A DNA stretch of 64,000 nucleotides, taken from Actinoplanes sp. TBRC 11911 (GTDB lineage: Bacteria; Actinomycetota; Actinomycetes; Mycobacteriales; Micromonosporaceae). Shown here piece by piece: positions 19,440 to 28,645 of this stretch. The notes under the pieces were generated by a model. The model was not told where the DNA came from, made no database searches, and was given only the letters and a program-made list of their open reading frames with translations. How positions within the stretch are numbered: the stretch's first letter is position 1; every line of letters begins with the position of its first letter. Location: contig NZ_JABBNC010000027.1 in the NCBI RefSeq assembly GCF_012933445.1, positions 62,001 to 126,000 on the forward strand. The letters are read 5' to 3'. A program made the position numbers and the translations under genes.

Positions 19440-20387
19440 TCAGCGCCACTTCTGGTTGGAGGTGCCTTCGCACGTCCACAGCTGAAGCTTGGCGCCGTTT
19501 CCGTTTCCCTTGTCCACGACGTCCACGCACTTGGCTTGGCCGGCCGACAAACTGTAGTTGGTCAGGTCGTGCGAGCTGTTCAACACGAACTTCTGCAAGG
19601 GGTTACCCGTAATGCAGTTCTGAACCGTGATCGTCGCGCCGCTGGACCAACTACTGGTCGTCATGCACTGGCCGGTCACCTTCGCCCGCACCGTCTTGTC
19701 CGTGTAGAAGGCCCATGCTTGATGGGAATTTGTGTTGACCGGGCTGCAGTCGTAGATCTGAAGTCGCGCGCCGACGTGGCCATCTGTCACGTCGATACAG
19801 CGGTTGCTTCCATAATTGGTGATCGTCGTCGGACCACGCGACACCTTGAGTCCCGCGCTGGCGACCGATGCCTGAGACTTTGTCGAGGTGCGGGGTCCAT
19901 TGGCCGTGCTGCTCAGATCCGCGGGCCCGACCGCAGTGGCGTCCGAACCAGCGCTTGGCGCAACATTGCCAGGCGGGTCCGTTACCGCACCGGGCGTGGC
20001 AAGTGGGGTAGGGGCGCCCACCACGACTGGGGCCTCCGATGTGCCGTCGACGCCGGGATCTCCTGGGATCCCGGGTCCGCCTCGCCCAGTCTTGCCATCC
20101 AGCCCTTGCTCGGTTCCCGGACGGGCTGAACCAAGGGGAATTTCTCCCAGATTGCTTCCGGGCGCTGTAAGCGGGCGGACCGTGGCGTCTTGCGTGGCGG
20201 CACTGCCTAGCAGCACGCTCAGGCCGACCACGGCACCTGCCGTCATCGCCACGACCAGAACCACGATCACCGTGGTGCCGGCACAGGACACCCGTAGTCT
20301 CCGTCGGACACCGCGGACGAAAGCGCCGACGATGCCGCTGCGCGTCTCGGAGGGCTCGTCGACGTGCACCGGAAACCGCTGCGGCAT
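19440..20387 (-). CDS. Membrane-anchored ricin B-type lectin protein
   Basis: 315 residues. A short cytoplasmic, Arg-containing N-terminus is followed by one transmembrane helix (residues about 38-62). A Pro/Gly/Ser/Thr-rich stalk then includes a collagen-like G-x-P run (GPGIPGDPG). The ricin-type beta-trefoil domain occupies about residues 185-315, with CIDVTDG and CVDVVDKG half-repeats and Q-x-W-like ends (HQAWAF, NQKWR). Paired cysteines fit disulfides outside the membrane. The fold binds carbohydrate, so a wall or glycan-binding surface role is likely. It ends right at the trefoil with no catalytic domain. ATG 20387 has a purine-rich stretch upstream. Confidence 0.88.
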   Translation of the reverse strand: MPQRFPVHVDEPSETRSGIVGAFVRGVRRRLRVSCAGTTVIVVLVVAMTAGAVVGLSVLLGSAATQDATVRPLTAPGSNLGEIPLGSARPGTEQGLDGKTGRGGPGIPGDPGVDGTSEAPVVVGAPTPLATPGAVTDPPGNVAPSAGSDATAVGPADLSSTANGPRTSTKSQASVASAGLKVSRGPTTITNYGSNRCIDVTDGHVGARLQIYDCSPVNTNSHQAWAFYTDKTVRAKVTGQCMTTSSWSSGATITVQNCITGNPLQKFVLNSSHDLTNYSLSAGQAKCVDVVDKGNGNGAKLQLWTCEGTSNQKWR

Positions 20388-20712
20388 GGAGTAGCAGGCC
20401 TCTCTCTATCTAGTAGGACAGAGCAACTGTGCGCGCGTCGATGTGCATATCACCATTCCCCCGTGAGACGGCTCCAGCGGAAACACCGACGAAAATCGTC
20501 GATCGCGGCGACGTCCGCAGGCTCATGAACTCCGTGGTCTACTCGGCGGCCTGTTGAAACGCTCCGGTCACCTGTCGAGCCAGAGATGCGTCGCCGTGGC
20601 TCGAGGTACCCGGATCAATCGCTACGAGAAGCGCAAGTACAGCCACAGCATTCCTGAACGCCCTCAGCGACTCGGTAGCGACCCACCCCAGCGGCGACCG
20701 GCTCAGCCATCA
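20388..20712. other. Intergenic, no gene seen
   Basis: 325 bp between the start of the lectin gene and the end of the GNAT gene. It should hold the lectin promoter. No clear palindrome or small gene was found. Confidence 0.5.
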
Positions 20713-21450
20713 TCACCTCCCTGCGGATGCGGCCGCATTCCAGGGCTGGCCGATGGGCCGATATATACCGAAGATGCACCGCTTGCGCTCGGTGAATCCC
20801 ATCTTGTGGTAGAGCCCAATGGCCTCCGGATGATCTCCCTTGACGTGCAGAAAAGGCACCTCACCGCGGGCGTCAATGGCCGCAATCACTGACCCGACCA
20901 GACCGGATGCGAGGCCCTGCCCGCGATACGCCGGATCGGTGCACACCGCGCTGATCTCGGACCAGCCGGACGGCCGCATCCGCTCGCCGGCCATGGCTAC
21001 GAGCGCTCCCCTTCGACGGATGCCGACATATCTCCCAAGCTCGATCGTCCGGGACAGGAACGGACCCGGATCGGTACGGCGCACAAGGTCGATCATCTCC
21101 GGCACGTCCGCAGTGGTCAGGACGATTGGTTCCGGGTGGTCCCCCGGATCGACGTCATTGCCCACGAACTGGACGGCCTCCCCTCGGAACGTCATTTCCC
21201 AGCCGGGTGGAGCGGTCCGCGGCCCATGCGGAACGAAGATTGCCTCTCCCGGTTCCGCGAGAACCGCCGCGTCAGCCCACGCCTGCGGATCAGCGGTGTC
21301 GGCCAGTGCATAGAACGGTGACACGTCAGACAGGTACCGAGCTGCTAGTCCATGAACCTCTGCGAATCCACGCTGGGGACCGACGAGAGCAGGCCACAGT
21401 GGGTTGTCCAGAACAGTCATGGCGGTGCTCGGCAGCGGCAAGCGACTCAT
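20713..21450 (-). CDS. GNAT family N-acetyltransferase (FR47-like)
   Basis: 245 residues. The C-terminal half carries the acetyl-CoA binding motif A (VCTDPAYRGQGLASGLV) and a final 'GLYHKMGFTERKRC' strand-helix typical of FR47-like GNAT enzymes. The N-terminal half is a degenerate GNAT-like fold. It transfers an acetyl group from acetyl-CoA to an amine of an unknown small molecule. The start is ATG 21450; ATG 21420 is also possible. A 24-bp palindrome (21618-21641) lies about 170 bp upstream, after the DUF418 gene. Confidence 0.88.
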   Translation of the reverse strand: MSRLPLPSTAMTVLDNPLWPALVGPQRGFAEVHGLAARYLSDVSPFYALADTADPQAWADAAVLAEPGEAIFVPHGPRTAPPGWEMTFRGEAVQFVGNDVDPGDHPEPIVLTTADVPEMIDLVRRTDPGPFLSRTIELGRYVGIRRRGALVAMAGERMRPSGWSEISAVCTDPAYRGQGLASGLVGSVIAAIDARGEVPFLHVKGDHPEAIGLYHKMGFTERKRCIFGIYRPIGQPWNAAASAGR

Positions 21451-21617
21451 GATTCGTGTTACTTCTCTCGTCGTACTGAGACCTTGACATGGACCACCGC
21501 CGGCGCCCCACGAGGCAGCCTCTTCTGGTCAGCGCTCAAGTCGCCTCAGCGGCGACGAATAAGCTGCAGCCCGTGGGAGCGTCGGTCCCGAAGTTCTTGG
21601 TAGCAGAAAGCTAGCCC

Positions 21618-21641
21618 CTAGCTACCAGTTCTTCAAGCTAG
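21618..21641. promoter_or_regulatory. 24-bp palindrome, site 2 (CTAGCTA-N10-AAGCTAG)
   Basis: Exact consensus match, located 3 bp after the DUF418 stop and about 170 bp upstream of the GNAT gene. Because it follows a stop codon it could instead act as a hairpin in the DUF418 mRNA. The match to eleven other sites favours an operator. Confidence 0.6.
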
Positions 21642-21643
21642 CA

Positions 21644-22777
21644 TCACCGTGACGGCGGCCACGCCATAGATCCTCTGTTCTGGACGACACGGTGCACCAA
21701 CCACTCCGCCGGGCCATATCGGAATTTCCTCAACCAGATGTTGCTTATCGCGACCTGGCTGATAAAGATGGCCATCGCCGTGACCAGCATGGCAAACGGA
21801 GAAAGCCGGCCGACCAGCCCGAGGCCCAGTCCTGTGAAGAGGAACAAGGTGATGAGTGACTGGCCGAGATAGTTTGAGAGTGACAGTCGGCCCGCACGTG
21901 CAAGAACTGACCCGAGCCAACGTCCACGGCCACTGCTGACAATCCTCATCACGCCGGCAGCGTACGCGGCGGCCAACAACGGCGCCGTCAGCACAGAGAC
22001 GAGGATCCCGGTCGGGCTGGTATCACCCCCTGCCGAGGCATAGAAGATGCCGCCGGCCAGGCCAAGCGGAATGCCAGCCCATCGGATTATACGTTCGCGA
22101 CGGTCGAGCCCCTCGAGCAGGCGATGCCGGGCCGCGAGGACACCGATCAGGAAGGCTGCAAATATTGCGATGCCACGCATGACCAGCTCGGATCTGCTGT
22201 AGAGCGGTAGACCCGTGAGATGCTCGCTCAGGACAGAGCCGACACCTCCCGCCAACTTTCTGGCAGCCGTCGCACCCCGGTCAAGCGTGTCGGCATCGTC
22301 AGTCGTTTCGATCAGCGTCGCCGCCAACCCTACGCCAGCGATCAGGATGTAGCTCGCGAGGATCAACGCGACCGCTGTCCGGTTGCCGATATCGCGCAGC
22401 ACCAACAACACGGCTCCCCATACCGCATACGTGGTGAGAATGTCGCCGGTGACGAGAAATATCATGTTGATGATACCAAATATGAACAGGACGCCAAGCC
22501 GCCGCCACATCCGTGGCACGAATGCGGGCCCGGATCGCGCTTGTTGAAGGACAAAGCTGTATCCGAACAAAAACGAGAACAGGAGGTTGAACTTCATCGT
22601 ACAGAACACGAGGATGAGCCATCGCACGACCTCATCTTGGACCGACACGAAGGTGGGGTCGGCGACGGCGTAGTTGTAACCGGAGGCGGCATAGGGAAGG
22701 TTCACGATAATGATGCCAAGAAGGGCAAAGCCACGAAGAGCGTCGACGGTGACGAGGCGGCCATCTCGGGCGAGCAT
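21644..22777 (-). CDS. DUF418 family integral membrane protein
   Basis: 377 residues with about 9-10 hydrophobic helices. Family signatures are present: 'VDALRGFALLGIIIVNL' at the N-terminus, 'KFNLLFSFLFGYSF', and the C-terminal DUF418 block 'RLSLSNYLGQS' to 'WLRKFRYGPAEWLVHR'. The function of DUF418 proteins is not established; the N-terminus is distantly like acyltransferase-3/HGSNAT membrane proteins. ATG 22777 lacks a strong ribosome site. Confidence 0.9.
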   Translation of the reverse strand: MLARDGRLVTVDALRGFALLGIIIVNLPYAASGYNYAVADPTFVSVQDEVVRWLILVFCTMKFNLLFSFLFGYSFVLQQARSGPAFVPRMWRRLGVLFIFGIINMIFLVTGDILTTYAVWGAVLLVLRDIGNRTAVALILASYILIAGVGLAATLIETTDDADTLDRGATAARKLAGGVGSVLSEHLTGLPLYSRSELVMRGIAIFAAFLIGVLAARHRLLEGLDRRERIIRWAGIPLGLAGGIFYASAGGDTSPTGILVSVLTAPLLAAAYAAGVMRIVSSGRGRWLGSVLARAGRLSLSNYLGQSLITLFLFTGLGLGLVGRLSPFAMLVTAMAIFISQVAISNIWLRKFRYGPAEWLVHRVVQNRGSMAWPPSR

Positions 22778-22958
22778 TGGTCAAGAGAATCAACAATGTC
22801 CCGACACGGTCAAGATCATATAGTGTGATTCTCGGCGAACTTGCGATCGCCCACGTCACAATTCAGTCGCTGATGCCGGTTATTTGCATTGCCAACGATG
22901 TGGATCCACGTTGCGAGGCCCGCCACGGTGGCGCCCGAGCGTTCTCGGGTCGCCATTC

Positions 22959-24425
22959 TCAGAAGGTTGCCGGAGGCGCGAACCCGCCGAACTCCTTCTC
23001 CATCAGCTCGGCGAAGCGTAGAGGCGTACGGTCTTCTAACATGGGCCCGACCAGTTGAACGCCGATCGGAAGCCCCTCTGACGAGGTGGCGACAGGTACG
23101 ACAGTCGCCGGTAGGCCTGGTGCGGTGGCGACGCCGGCCCACACGAGTTGGTCGGGATACGCGTATTCCACTCCGTCGATTGATATCGTGCGTTTCCATT
23201 GATCGAGGCTGTGATCGTGGACAAAGGCAGTCGTCGGTGCCGCTGGGCACAGCACAATGTCGAACTCGTTGAAAAGTTCGTTCCATCCGGCGCGATGCCG
23301 TGCCCGGATGGTGTCGGTCATGATCCAATCGCGGTGGCTCAGCGCAACACCCCGGATACGTTCGGCGGCAAGCGTGAGATCACCCGGTTCAAGCTGGTCT
23401 GCCGCGACGACCCCCTGCCCGTAGAGATCTGGAGTGTATGCGGCCGCGATGGAGGCGTATAGAAGGCGCATGTAGATCCGAGCCCCCTCCACCTGATCGG
23501 GCAGTAAAGACGTCTGCCGACGAACCGTCGCACCGGCCGCGCCTAACGCGGTGGCGAGTCGTTGAATGACCAAGCGGATCTCGGATGAGGTCGGGATGAG
23601 TGGATGGGTCTCCAGCACAAGGACCCGGAACCCCGCGAGGTTCTCATGGCGTGCGGCCGGCAAGGCGAGCTTGTAGGCAATCCCCGTCCCGGTGTCATCC
23701 GGAGCGGCCAGAACATCGAGCATCAGGGTGAGGTCGGCGGCGCTGCGGGCCATCGGCCCGATCACGGTCAGGTCGCGGTCGTACGGCAGGGGTAGCTCGC
23801 CCGGTGCGGTGTGTCCCCGAACCGGCAGCAGACCCCATGAGCTCTTATGCGCGTACACACCGGAGAAGTGCGCCGGCACGCGCAACGATCCGGCGATGTC
23901 GGATCCGATCGACACGGCGCCGAATCCGGCGGCCAACGCGGCAGCCGAGCCACCGGATGATCCACCGGGGGTTCGGGCGAGGTTCCATGGGTTGTTCGTC
24001 GTGCCGTACAAGGGGTTGTAGGTCTGGAGATCGCCGAGGGCCACGGGCACATTGGTCTTGCCGAGAATCACCGCGCCGGCGGCCTTGAGCCGCGCAACCG
24101 CGACGGCGTCTTCGCTCGCGACGAAATTCTTGAACGGCGGCAGGCCCCAGGTCGTCGGCAACCCCTTGATGTTGAATGACTCCTTGACCGTGGTGGGGAT
24201 TCCCAGAAGCGGACGCCGCTCCCCGCGAGCGCGGGCCTCATCGGCGTGACGTGCTGCGAGGACGGCGCGGTCGAAATCGCGCACGCTGATGGCGTTGAGG
24301 TCGTGATCCCGTCGGGTGATCCGGTCGATCGCGGCCACGGTGAGTTCGACGGCGGAGACCGAGCCGCTATCCATCGCGGCGGTCAGTTCGGCCGCGGTCG
24401 CGTATGTGTAATCGGACGTAACCAT
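22959..24425 (-). CDS. Amidase (amidase signature family)
   Basis: 488 residues from ATG 24425 (MVTSDYTYATAAEL); ATG 24452 is an alternative, and the longer open frame to 24920 lacks family similarity. The Ser-cisSer-Lys triad is visible: Lys in 'IPTTVKESFN', cis-Ser in 'TPGGSSGGSAAAL' and the nucleophilic Ser in 'GSDIAGSLR'. The enzyme hydrolyses amide bonds; the substrate is unknown. It lies downstream of the SDR gene on the same strand with about 130 bp between, so it may have its own promoter. Confidence 0.92.
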   Translation of the reverse strand: MVTSDYTYATAAELTAAMDSGSVSAVELTVAAIDRITRRDHDLNAISVRDFDRAVLAARHADEARARGERRPLLGIPTTVKESFNIKGLPTTWGLPPFKNFVASEDAVAVARLKAAGAVILGKTNVPVALGDLQTYNPLYGTTNNPWNLARTPGGSSGGSAAALAAGFGAVSIGSDIAGSLRVPAHFSGVYAHKSSWGLLPVRGHTAPGELPLPYDRDLTVIGPMARSAADLTLMLDVLAAPDDTGTGIAYKLALPAARHENLAGFRVLVLETHPLIPTSSEIRLVIQRLATALGAAGATVRRQTSLLPDQVEGARIYMRLLYASIAAAYTPDLYGQGVVAADQLEPGDLTLAAERIRGVALSHRDWIMTDTIRARHRAGWNELFNEFDIVLCPAAPTTAFVHDHSLDQWKRTISIDGVEYAYPDQLVWAGVATAPGLPATVVPVATSSEGLPIGVQLVGPMLEDRTPLRFAELMEKEFGGFAPPATF

Positions 24426-24559
24426 GACGATCGCTTTCGCCTCTCCCGTCATCTGGGGCCGGACCTCGGCGGGACCTCGGCTGTGCTCGCCCGGACCAGC
24501 AGTGGCCGATGTGGCCACACCTAGACGAGCACGCTCCGACCGATGAACTTGCCTGCTAG

Positions 24560-25375
24560 TTACCCCATCGCCTCGATGGCGAGGTGTTCCCAGTCGGACC
24601 ACTCGGCCAATCGCTCGGCATAGGCCGCCTTGGTCACTTGGGGGCCCAGCGCGCCGAACAGAACCCGCAACGGAGGAACCTCGGCATCGACTATTTTGAG
24701 CATGGCGGGACCAACGCCGGCCGGATCGCCCACGGGCAGGCTTGGCACCGTAGCGAAGAACTCGTCCTTGACCGGCTGATAGGCAGGCATGGTCTCTCCC
24801 CAGACCGCGGACTCGGTGTTGAACCCCGTTTTGTACGCGCCGAGTTCCACCAGCGTTACTTTTATGCCCATTCCGCCGACCTCCGCGGCCAACGCCTCCG
24901 TCAAGCCTTCGGTCGCCCACTTCGTTGCCTGGTAGCCGCCGAGCAGTGGCAGCGACACGACGCCATAGATGCTCGAAATCTGAATGAGATGGCCCGCACT
25001 CTGCGCGCGTAGCACCGGCAAGGCCGCTTGTGTCACGTTCAGCAAGCCGATCACGTTGGTCTCGAACTGGTCACGCAGCTGCTGCGGGCTGATCTCCTCG
25101 ACCGCGCCGTACAACGGGTAGCCGGCGTTGTTGACCACCACATCGAGACGCCCGAAGGTCTGGACAGCCTGTTCGACCGTCGCGAACGCTTGGGTGCGAT
25201 CGGTGACATCGAGGGTCAGCGGCAGGAACGCGTCGCCGTAGCGCTCGGTGAATTCCTCGAGAGCACCCGTGTCGCGCGCGGTCGCGGCGACCCGGTCCCC
25301 GCGACTGAGTGCGGCCGCCAGGTATTCGCGTCCGAGGCCCCGCCCCGCGCCGGTAATGAACCAGGTCTTACTCAT
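24560..25375 (-). CDS. Short-chain dehydrogenase/reductase
   Basis: 271 residues from ATG 25375 (MSKTWFITGAGRGLG). Classical SDR motifs: cofactor TGAGRGLG, 'DVTDR', NNAG, catalytic Ser in 'QISSIYG' and YQATK. Arg/Thr residues after the first strand (AATARDTG) fit an NADP-using oxidoreductase. The substrate is unknown. The frame extends upstream to 25459 without a plausible start. Its 5' region faces the ArsR gene end with a hairpin between. Confidence 0.92.
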   Translation of the reverse strand: MSKTWFITGAGRGLGREYLAAALSRGDRVAATARDTGALEEFTERYGDAFLPLTLDVTDRTQAFATVEQAVQTFGRLDVVVNNAGYPLYGAVEEISPQQLRDQFETNVIGLLNVTQAALPVLRAQSAGHLIQISSIYGVVSLPLLGGYQATKWATEGLTEALAAEVGGMGIKVTLVELGAYKTGFNTESAVWGETMPAYQPVKDEFFATVPSLPVGDPAGVGPAMLKIVDAEVPPLRVLFGALGPQVTKAAYAERLAEWSDWEHLAIEAMG

Positions 25376-25670
25376 ATGCGTGAGAACCTTCCATCCTGCT
25401 GCTGGTCCGCAGTTCGATCGCTTGTGGCCCGAGAGTGGGCCACTGTCGCGTTGAGGCACACGCCGTCATCAGATGGCTCTTGAACCGGATGAAGCGATGC
25501 CGGACCGATTGGTCCGTAACTGACACTATCGAACTGCCCTGCCAGGTTCACCATGGCCAAAGTCACGCGAGGGTTTCAGCTGAGAATCGAGCACCCGCCG
25601 GCATGGCGACCACGGCCGAGGCCACGATCTGGCCATCCAGGTCCTTGCGACGCTAGGTCACGACGAGCAA

Positions 25671-25702
25671 TGACGTCTTCAGTCAGTCGACTGAAGACGT
25701 CA
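25671..25702. terminator. 13-bp perfect stem-loop at end of arsR-type gene
   Basis: Arms TGACGTCTTCAGT (25671-25683) and ACTGAAGACGTCA (25690-25702) with a 6-nt loop. It includes the stop codon of the ArsR-type gene. No T-tract follows. It probably ends arsR transcription before the SDR gene. Confidence 0.55.
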
Positions 25703-26020
25703 GAAGATCCGGTGCAGTCCGTCGAGCACCGCGTCGAGGAAGCCCGGGAAGCGGGAGTCCAGATCCTCCTGCCGTAGACGAACGAGGTAGTTCCGTCCGA
25801 CGAGCTGCGTCCTCGTCACACCAGCTTCGCGAAGAATCTTCTTGTGATGCGAGAGTGTCGATTTGTGAAAAGCCGCGAGCAGGCCCTCCGGACCACACGG
25901 ATGATATTCACCGTCTTGCAAGGTCACCAGGATCCGCATCCTCGCGTCGTCTGAGATCGCACGCAGAACGTCATCGAATCGAATGTCCTTGACATCCGGC
26001 TCGACCAGGTAACGCGCCAT
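25700..26020 (-). CDS. ArsR-type winged-helix regulator
   Basis: 106 residues from ATG 26020, chosen because GGGAGGAG lies at ideal distance. 'VLRAISDDARMRILVTLQDGE' and 'HKSTLSHHKKILREAGV' form the helix-turn-helix (recognition helix STLSHHKK) of ArsR-like repressors. No metal-binding Cys pair is seen in the recognition helix. It is divergent from the MFS efflux gene; two TCAAA/TTTGA palindromes lie between, so it likely represses the pump and itself in response to an exported compound. Confidence 0.88.
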   Translation of the reverse strand: MARYLVEPDVKDIRFDDVLRAISDDARMRILVTLQDGEYHPCGPEGLLAAFHKSTLSHHKKILREAGVTRTQLVGRNYLVRLRQEDLDSRFPGFLDAVLDGLHRIF

Positions 26021-26063
26021 CGCGACTCCTCCCGTGTGCCACCGACAACACTGTACCACATTC

Positions 26064-26077
26064 ATCAAACCTTTGAT
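26064..26077. promoter_or_regulatory. Operator-like palindrome ATCAAA-CC-TTTGAT
   Basis: Perfect 6-bp arms, in the arsR/MFS divergent promoter region. It shares the TCAAA/TTTGA half-site with the palindrome at 26104-26123. Confidence 0.55.
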
Positions 26078-26103
26078 TGACTAATCGCCTCCTGGATGCG
26101 TAC

Positions 26104-26123
26104 GGTTTGAAATCGCTCAAACC
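26104..26123. promoter_or_regulatory. Operator-like palindrome GGTTTGA-N6-TCAAACC
   Basis: Perfect 7-bp arms, ending 21 bp before the GTG start of the efflux gene. Probably the second site of the divergent ArsR-type regulator. Confidence 0.6.
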
Positions 26124-26144
26124 TTGGCGTTGTTGAGGAGAAAC

Positions 26145-27338
26145 GTGTACCGCCGCTTGCTCATGCTCACCCTGGGAACCTTCGCAGTAGGGACCGACGG
26201 CTTCGTCGTCGCCGGGATCCTGCCGGACGTGTCTCGAACACTCGACGTGAACACAACCTCGGCTGGACTGCTGGTCACGACGTTCGCACTGACCTACGCC
26301 ATCTCTTCGCCGGTCATCGCGGCGACAGCGTCGCACCTGCCCCGTAAGCAACTACTGATCGCGGGGCTCGTCGTCCTCGCACTTGGCAATATCGCGACCG
26401 CGACGATGCCTACCTACGGCCTCGTCCTGGCCAGCCGCGTCGTCGCCGGCCTCGGCGCCGGCATGTTCACCCCGACCGCCACCGCGGCCGCCGCCGCACT
26501 GGCACCCGCACATCAGCGCGGAAAAGCACTGGCAATAGTCACCGCCGGGCTCAGCTCCGCCACCGCGCTGGGCGCACCGATCGGCACCGCCATCGGCAGC
26601 CAGACCAACTGGCAGACCACCCTGGTCTTCGTGGCAGCACTGGCCGTGCTCGCCGCAACCGGCATCGCGTTCATCCTTCCTGCGCTGCCCGCCGCACCGA
26701 CCATCGGGCTCAAGGAGAGGCTGGCAACAGCCATGGATGCCCGGATCGGATTCACCCTGCTGACAACGCTGCTGGTCTTCACTGGCCTGCTCACCAACTA
26801 CACCTTCGTTGCGGAATCATTCGACCGGGCAACCAGGGGAAACGGCCTGACACTCGCGATCCTTCTTTTCGTCTGGGGCACCGGAGCCACCATCGGCAGC
26901 CTGACCGCCGGCCACCTCGCCGACCGCATCTCGACCCAACGCATCATCGTCACAGCATTGGTCATCGTCGCCATCGACTTCACACTTCTCCCGCTGACCA
27001 ATCAGCATCTTGCGACCGCCGTTGTCGCACTGTTCATCTGGGGCGCCTGCGGCTGGGCCCACCTCGTCCCCTTGCAGCATCGCCTCGTCGGCGTCGCCCC
27101 GGGACACGCACCAGTCACACTCGGCCTCAACGGTTCAGCAATCTACCTGGCAACCGCTGCATCCGGTCTGACCGGAGCTGCCGGCATCGGGCTCGTGGGC
27201 GTCCATAATCTTGGCCCGTTCGCGTTGATCTTCTTGGCACTCGGCCTTGTCGCGTCGCTCCTATCCGCCAAGCTGATCGCGATCCGGTCCGGCCAAAGCG
27301 AGGTACCAGCTCCGGCTCAACCTACGCCCACGCACTAA
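26145..27338 (+). CDS. MFS drug-efflux transporter
   Basis: 397 residues from GTG 26145, preceded by GAGGAG; a TTG at 26124 is less likely. Twelve hydrophobic helices. The N-terminal 'MLTLGTFAVGTDGFVVAGILPDVS' is the signature of the DHA1 (YdhP/AraJ/CmlR-like) family, and 'RVVAGLGAGMFTPTA' is motif C-like. The last residues are Pro-rich. Control by the divergent ArsR-type repressor is inferred from the shared operator region. The substrate is unknown; exporters of chloramphenicol-like or purine-like compounds belong to this family. Confidence 0.92.
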   Translation: MYRRLLMLTLGTFAVGTDGFVVAGILPDVSRTLDVNTTSAGLLVTTFALTYAISSPVIAATASHLPRKQLLIAGLVVLALGNIATATMPTYGLVLASRVVAGLGAGMFTPTATAAAAALAPAHQRGKALAIVTAGLSSATALGAPIGTAIGSQTNWQTTLVFVAALAVLAATGIAFILPALPAAPTIGLKERLATAMDARIGFTLLTTLLVFTGLLTNYTFVAESFDRATRGNGLTLAILLFVWGTGATIGSLTAGHLADRISTQRIIVTALVIVAIDFTLLPLTNQHLATAVVALFIWGACGWAHLVPLQHRLVGVAPGHAPVTLGLNGSAIYLATAASGLTGAAGIGLVGVHNLGPFALIFLALGLVASLLSAKLIAIRSGQSEVPAPAQPTPTH

Positions 27339-27421
27339 ACGTTGACGGAAGCCGGGCACTACACCAGACGATCGCGTCAACCCCGAATTGCCCATCCGGC
27401 GGCAGGAACCTTCGGCCCCGA

Positions 27422-28372
27422 TCAGCCCCCCATAATTAGCTCATATGAGTGCACACGCATTCCGGGATCGATGATCGGGCTGTGAATCATGATCTCGTCC
27501 GCCCCGAATCTGCCGGCCAGCTCGACCAGACGGGTGCGGACCACCTCCGGTGTGCCCTGCGCGGAATGCTTGCGGAACGCGGCGACCACCTGGCGCTCCT
27601 CTGCGCTGAACTCATACTTGGCGGCGTCGTCAATCCCGAGAACACCGATGCTCGGCTGATTGGTGGCGAGCCGGGCACGGATGACGTTCGCTGGACCTGC
27701 GAGTACCTCGGCTTCAGCGTCGCTGTCGGCGCCGATGGCGTGGACGGCGAGCATCAGCCGGGGTGCATCGTTCCAAGGGGACGGCCGGAACTCCGTGCGG
27801 TAACGATCCACCGCCGCCGTGGCGTTCTGCGGCCGGAGGTGGTGGGCGAAGGCCATCGGCAGGCCCAGCCTTGCCGCCAGTGCGGCACCGGCTGGGCTGG
27901 ACGCGAGAAGCCACGGCTGAGCCGCATACTGATGGTTCGCTGTCAGGCGGAGGATCTCCGCCACGCTCGCGTGGTACTCCTCCTCGGTCGCCGGGTCCCG
28001 ACGCCGCCGTAGGGCTCGTGCCACCTCTTCGGGAGCTCCCGGACCACGTCCTATGCCGAGATCGATACGCCCGGGAAAGAAGGAGGTGAGAGCCTCAAAT
28101 TGTTCCGCGAGCGAGAGCGGGGCGTGGTTGACCGCCAGCACGCCACCCGAACCGACTCGGATAGATGTGGTCACGGACGCCACTCGGGCAATGACCACCG
28201 CCGGAGGGAACGCGATGAACGACAGCTCACCGTGGTGTTCGGTGTACCAGATCCGGTGGTAGCCGGCGCGGTCCGCGGCCTGGGCCACGTCGACGAAGCC
28301 GTGCGCGTCCACGGCGGGGTGGGCAGTGTCGGTAGAGAGGAGCTCCAGGACCGAAACCGGGAAATCCATCAT
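27422..28372 (-). CDS. LLM class flavin-dependent oxidoreductase (copy 1)
   Basis: 316 residues from ATG 28372 (MMDFPVSVLELL); GTG 28402 is an alternative with a weaker ribosome site. Luciferase-like TIM barrel: 'RIWYTEHHG', 'RVGSGGVLAVNHAPL' and 'RIDLGIGRGPG' are hallmarks of the LLM MsnO8-like group, which uses FMNH2 or F420. It is paralogous to the gene at 55151-56107 and to the decayed copy near 48.5 kb. A half-matching 24-bp site lies upstream near 28466. Confidence 0.92.
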   Translation of the reverse strand: MMDFPVSVLELLSTDTAHPAVDAHGFVDVAQAADRAGYHRIWYTEHHGELSFIAFPPAVVIARVASVTTSIRVGSGGVLAVNHAPLSLAEQFEALTSFFPGRIDLGIGRGPGAPEEVARALRRRRDPATEEEYHASVAEILRLTANHQYAAQPWLLASSPAGAALAARLGLPMAFAHHLRPQNATAAVDRYRTEFRPSPWNDAPRLMLAVHAIGADSDAEAEVLAGPANVIRARLATNQPSIGVLGIDDAAKYEFSAEERQVVAAFRKHSAQGTPEVVRTRLVELAGRFGADEIMIHSPIIDPGMRVHSYELIMGG

Positions 28373-28645
28373 CGCCGCGACTCCATCAATTGCGGCAGAC
28401 ACCGGAGCCCGAAGTCACATCGGGCAGCCGCACATCGCGGGCTTACCATCGTTGCTCACACATCCTGACTCTAGATATCGGTACCCTGGCTGCTGATCAA
28501 CACCCGTGAGCCGCTGCCCCCGGGTTCGGCCAACGTGGTCCCGGCGTCGCGTTTAGTCCATCGCTGCTGGCTGCCGGAGCGAGCCGACGGCAGGTCGCCA
28601 CCCGTGGTGTGGCAGGCTCTTGCAGGACCTCTCAACGAACAGCTT

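Noticed and set aside
24541..24560. AACT-N8-AGTT palindrome between amidase and SDR genes
   Set aside because: Resembles the regulon motif, but the spacer is shorter than in the twelve sites.
28466..28489. Possible 24-bp site before LLM copy 1
   Set aside because: Only the first arm matches; the second differs at several positions.
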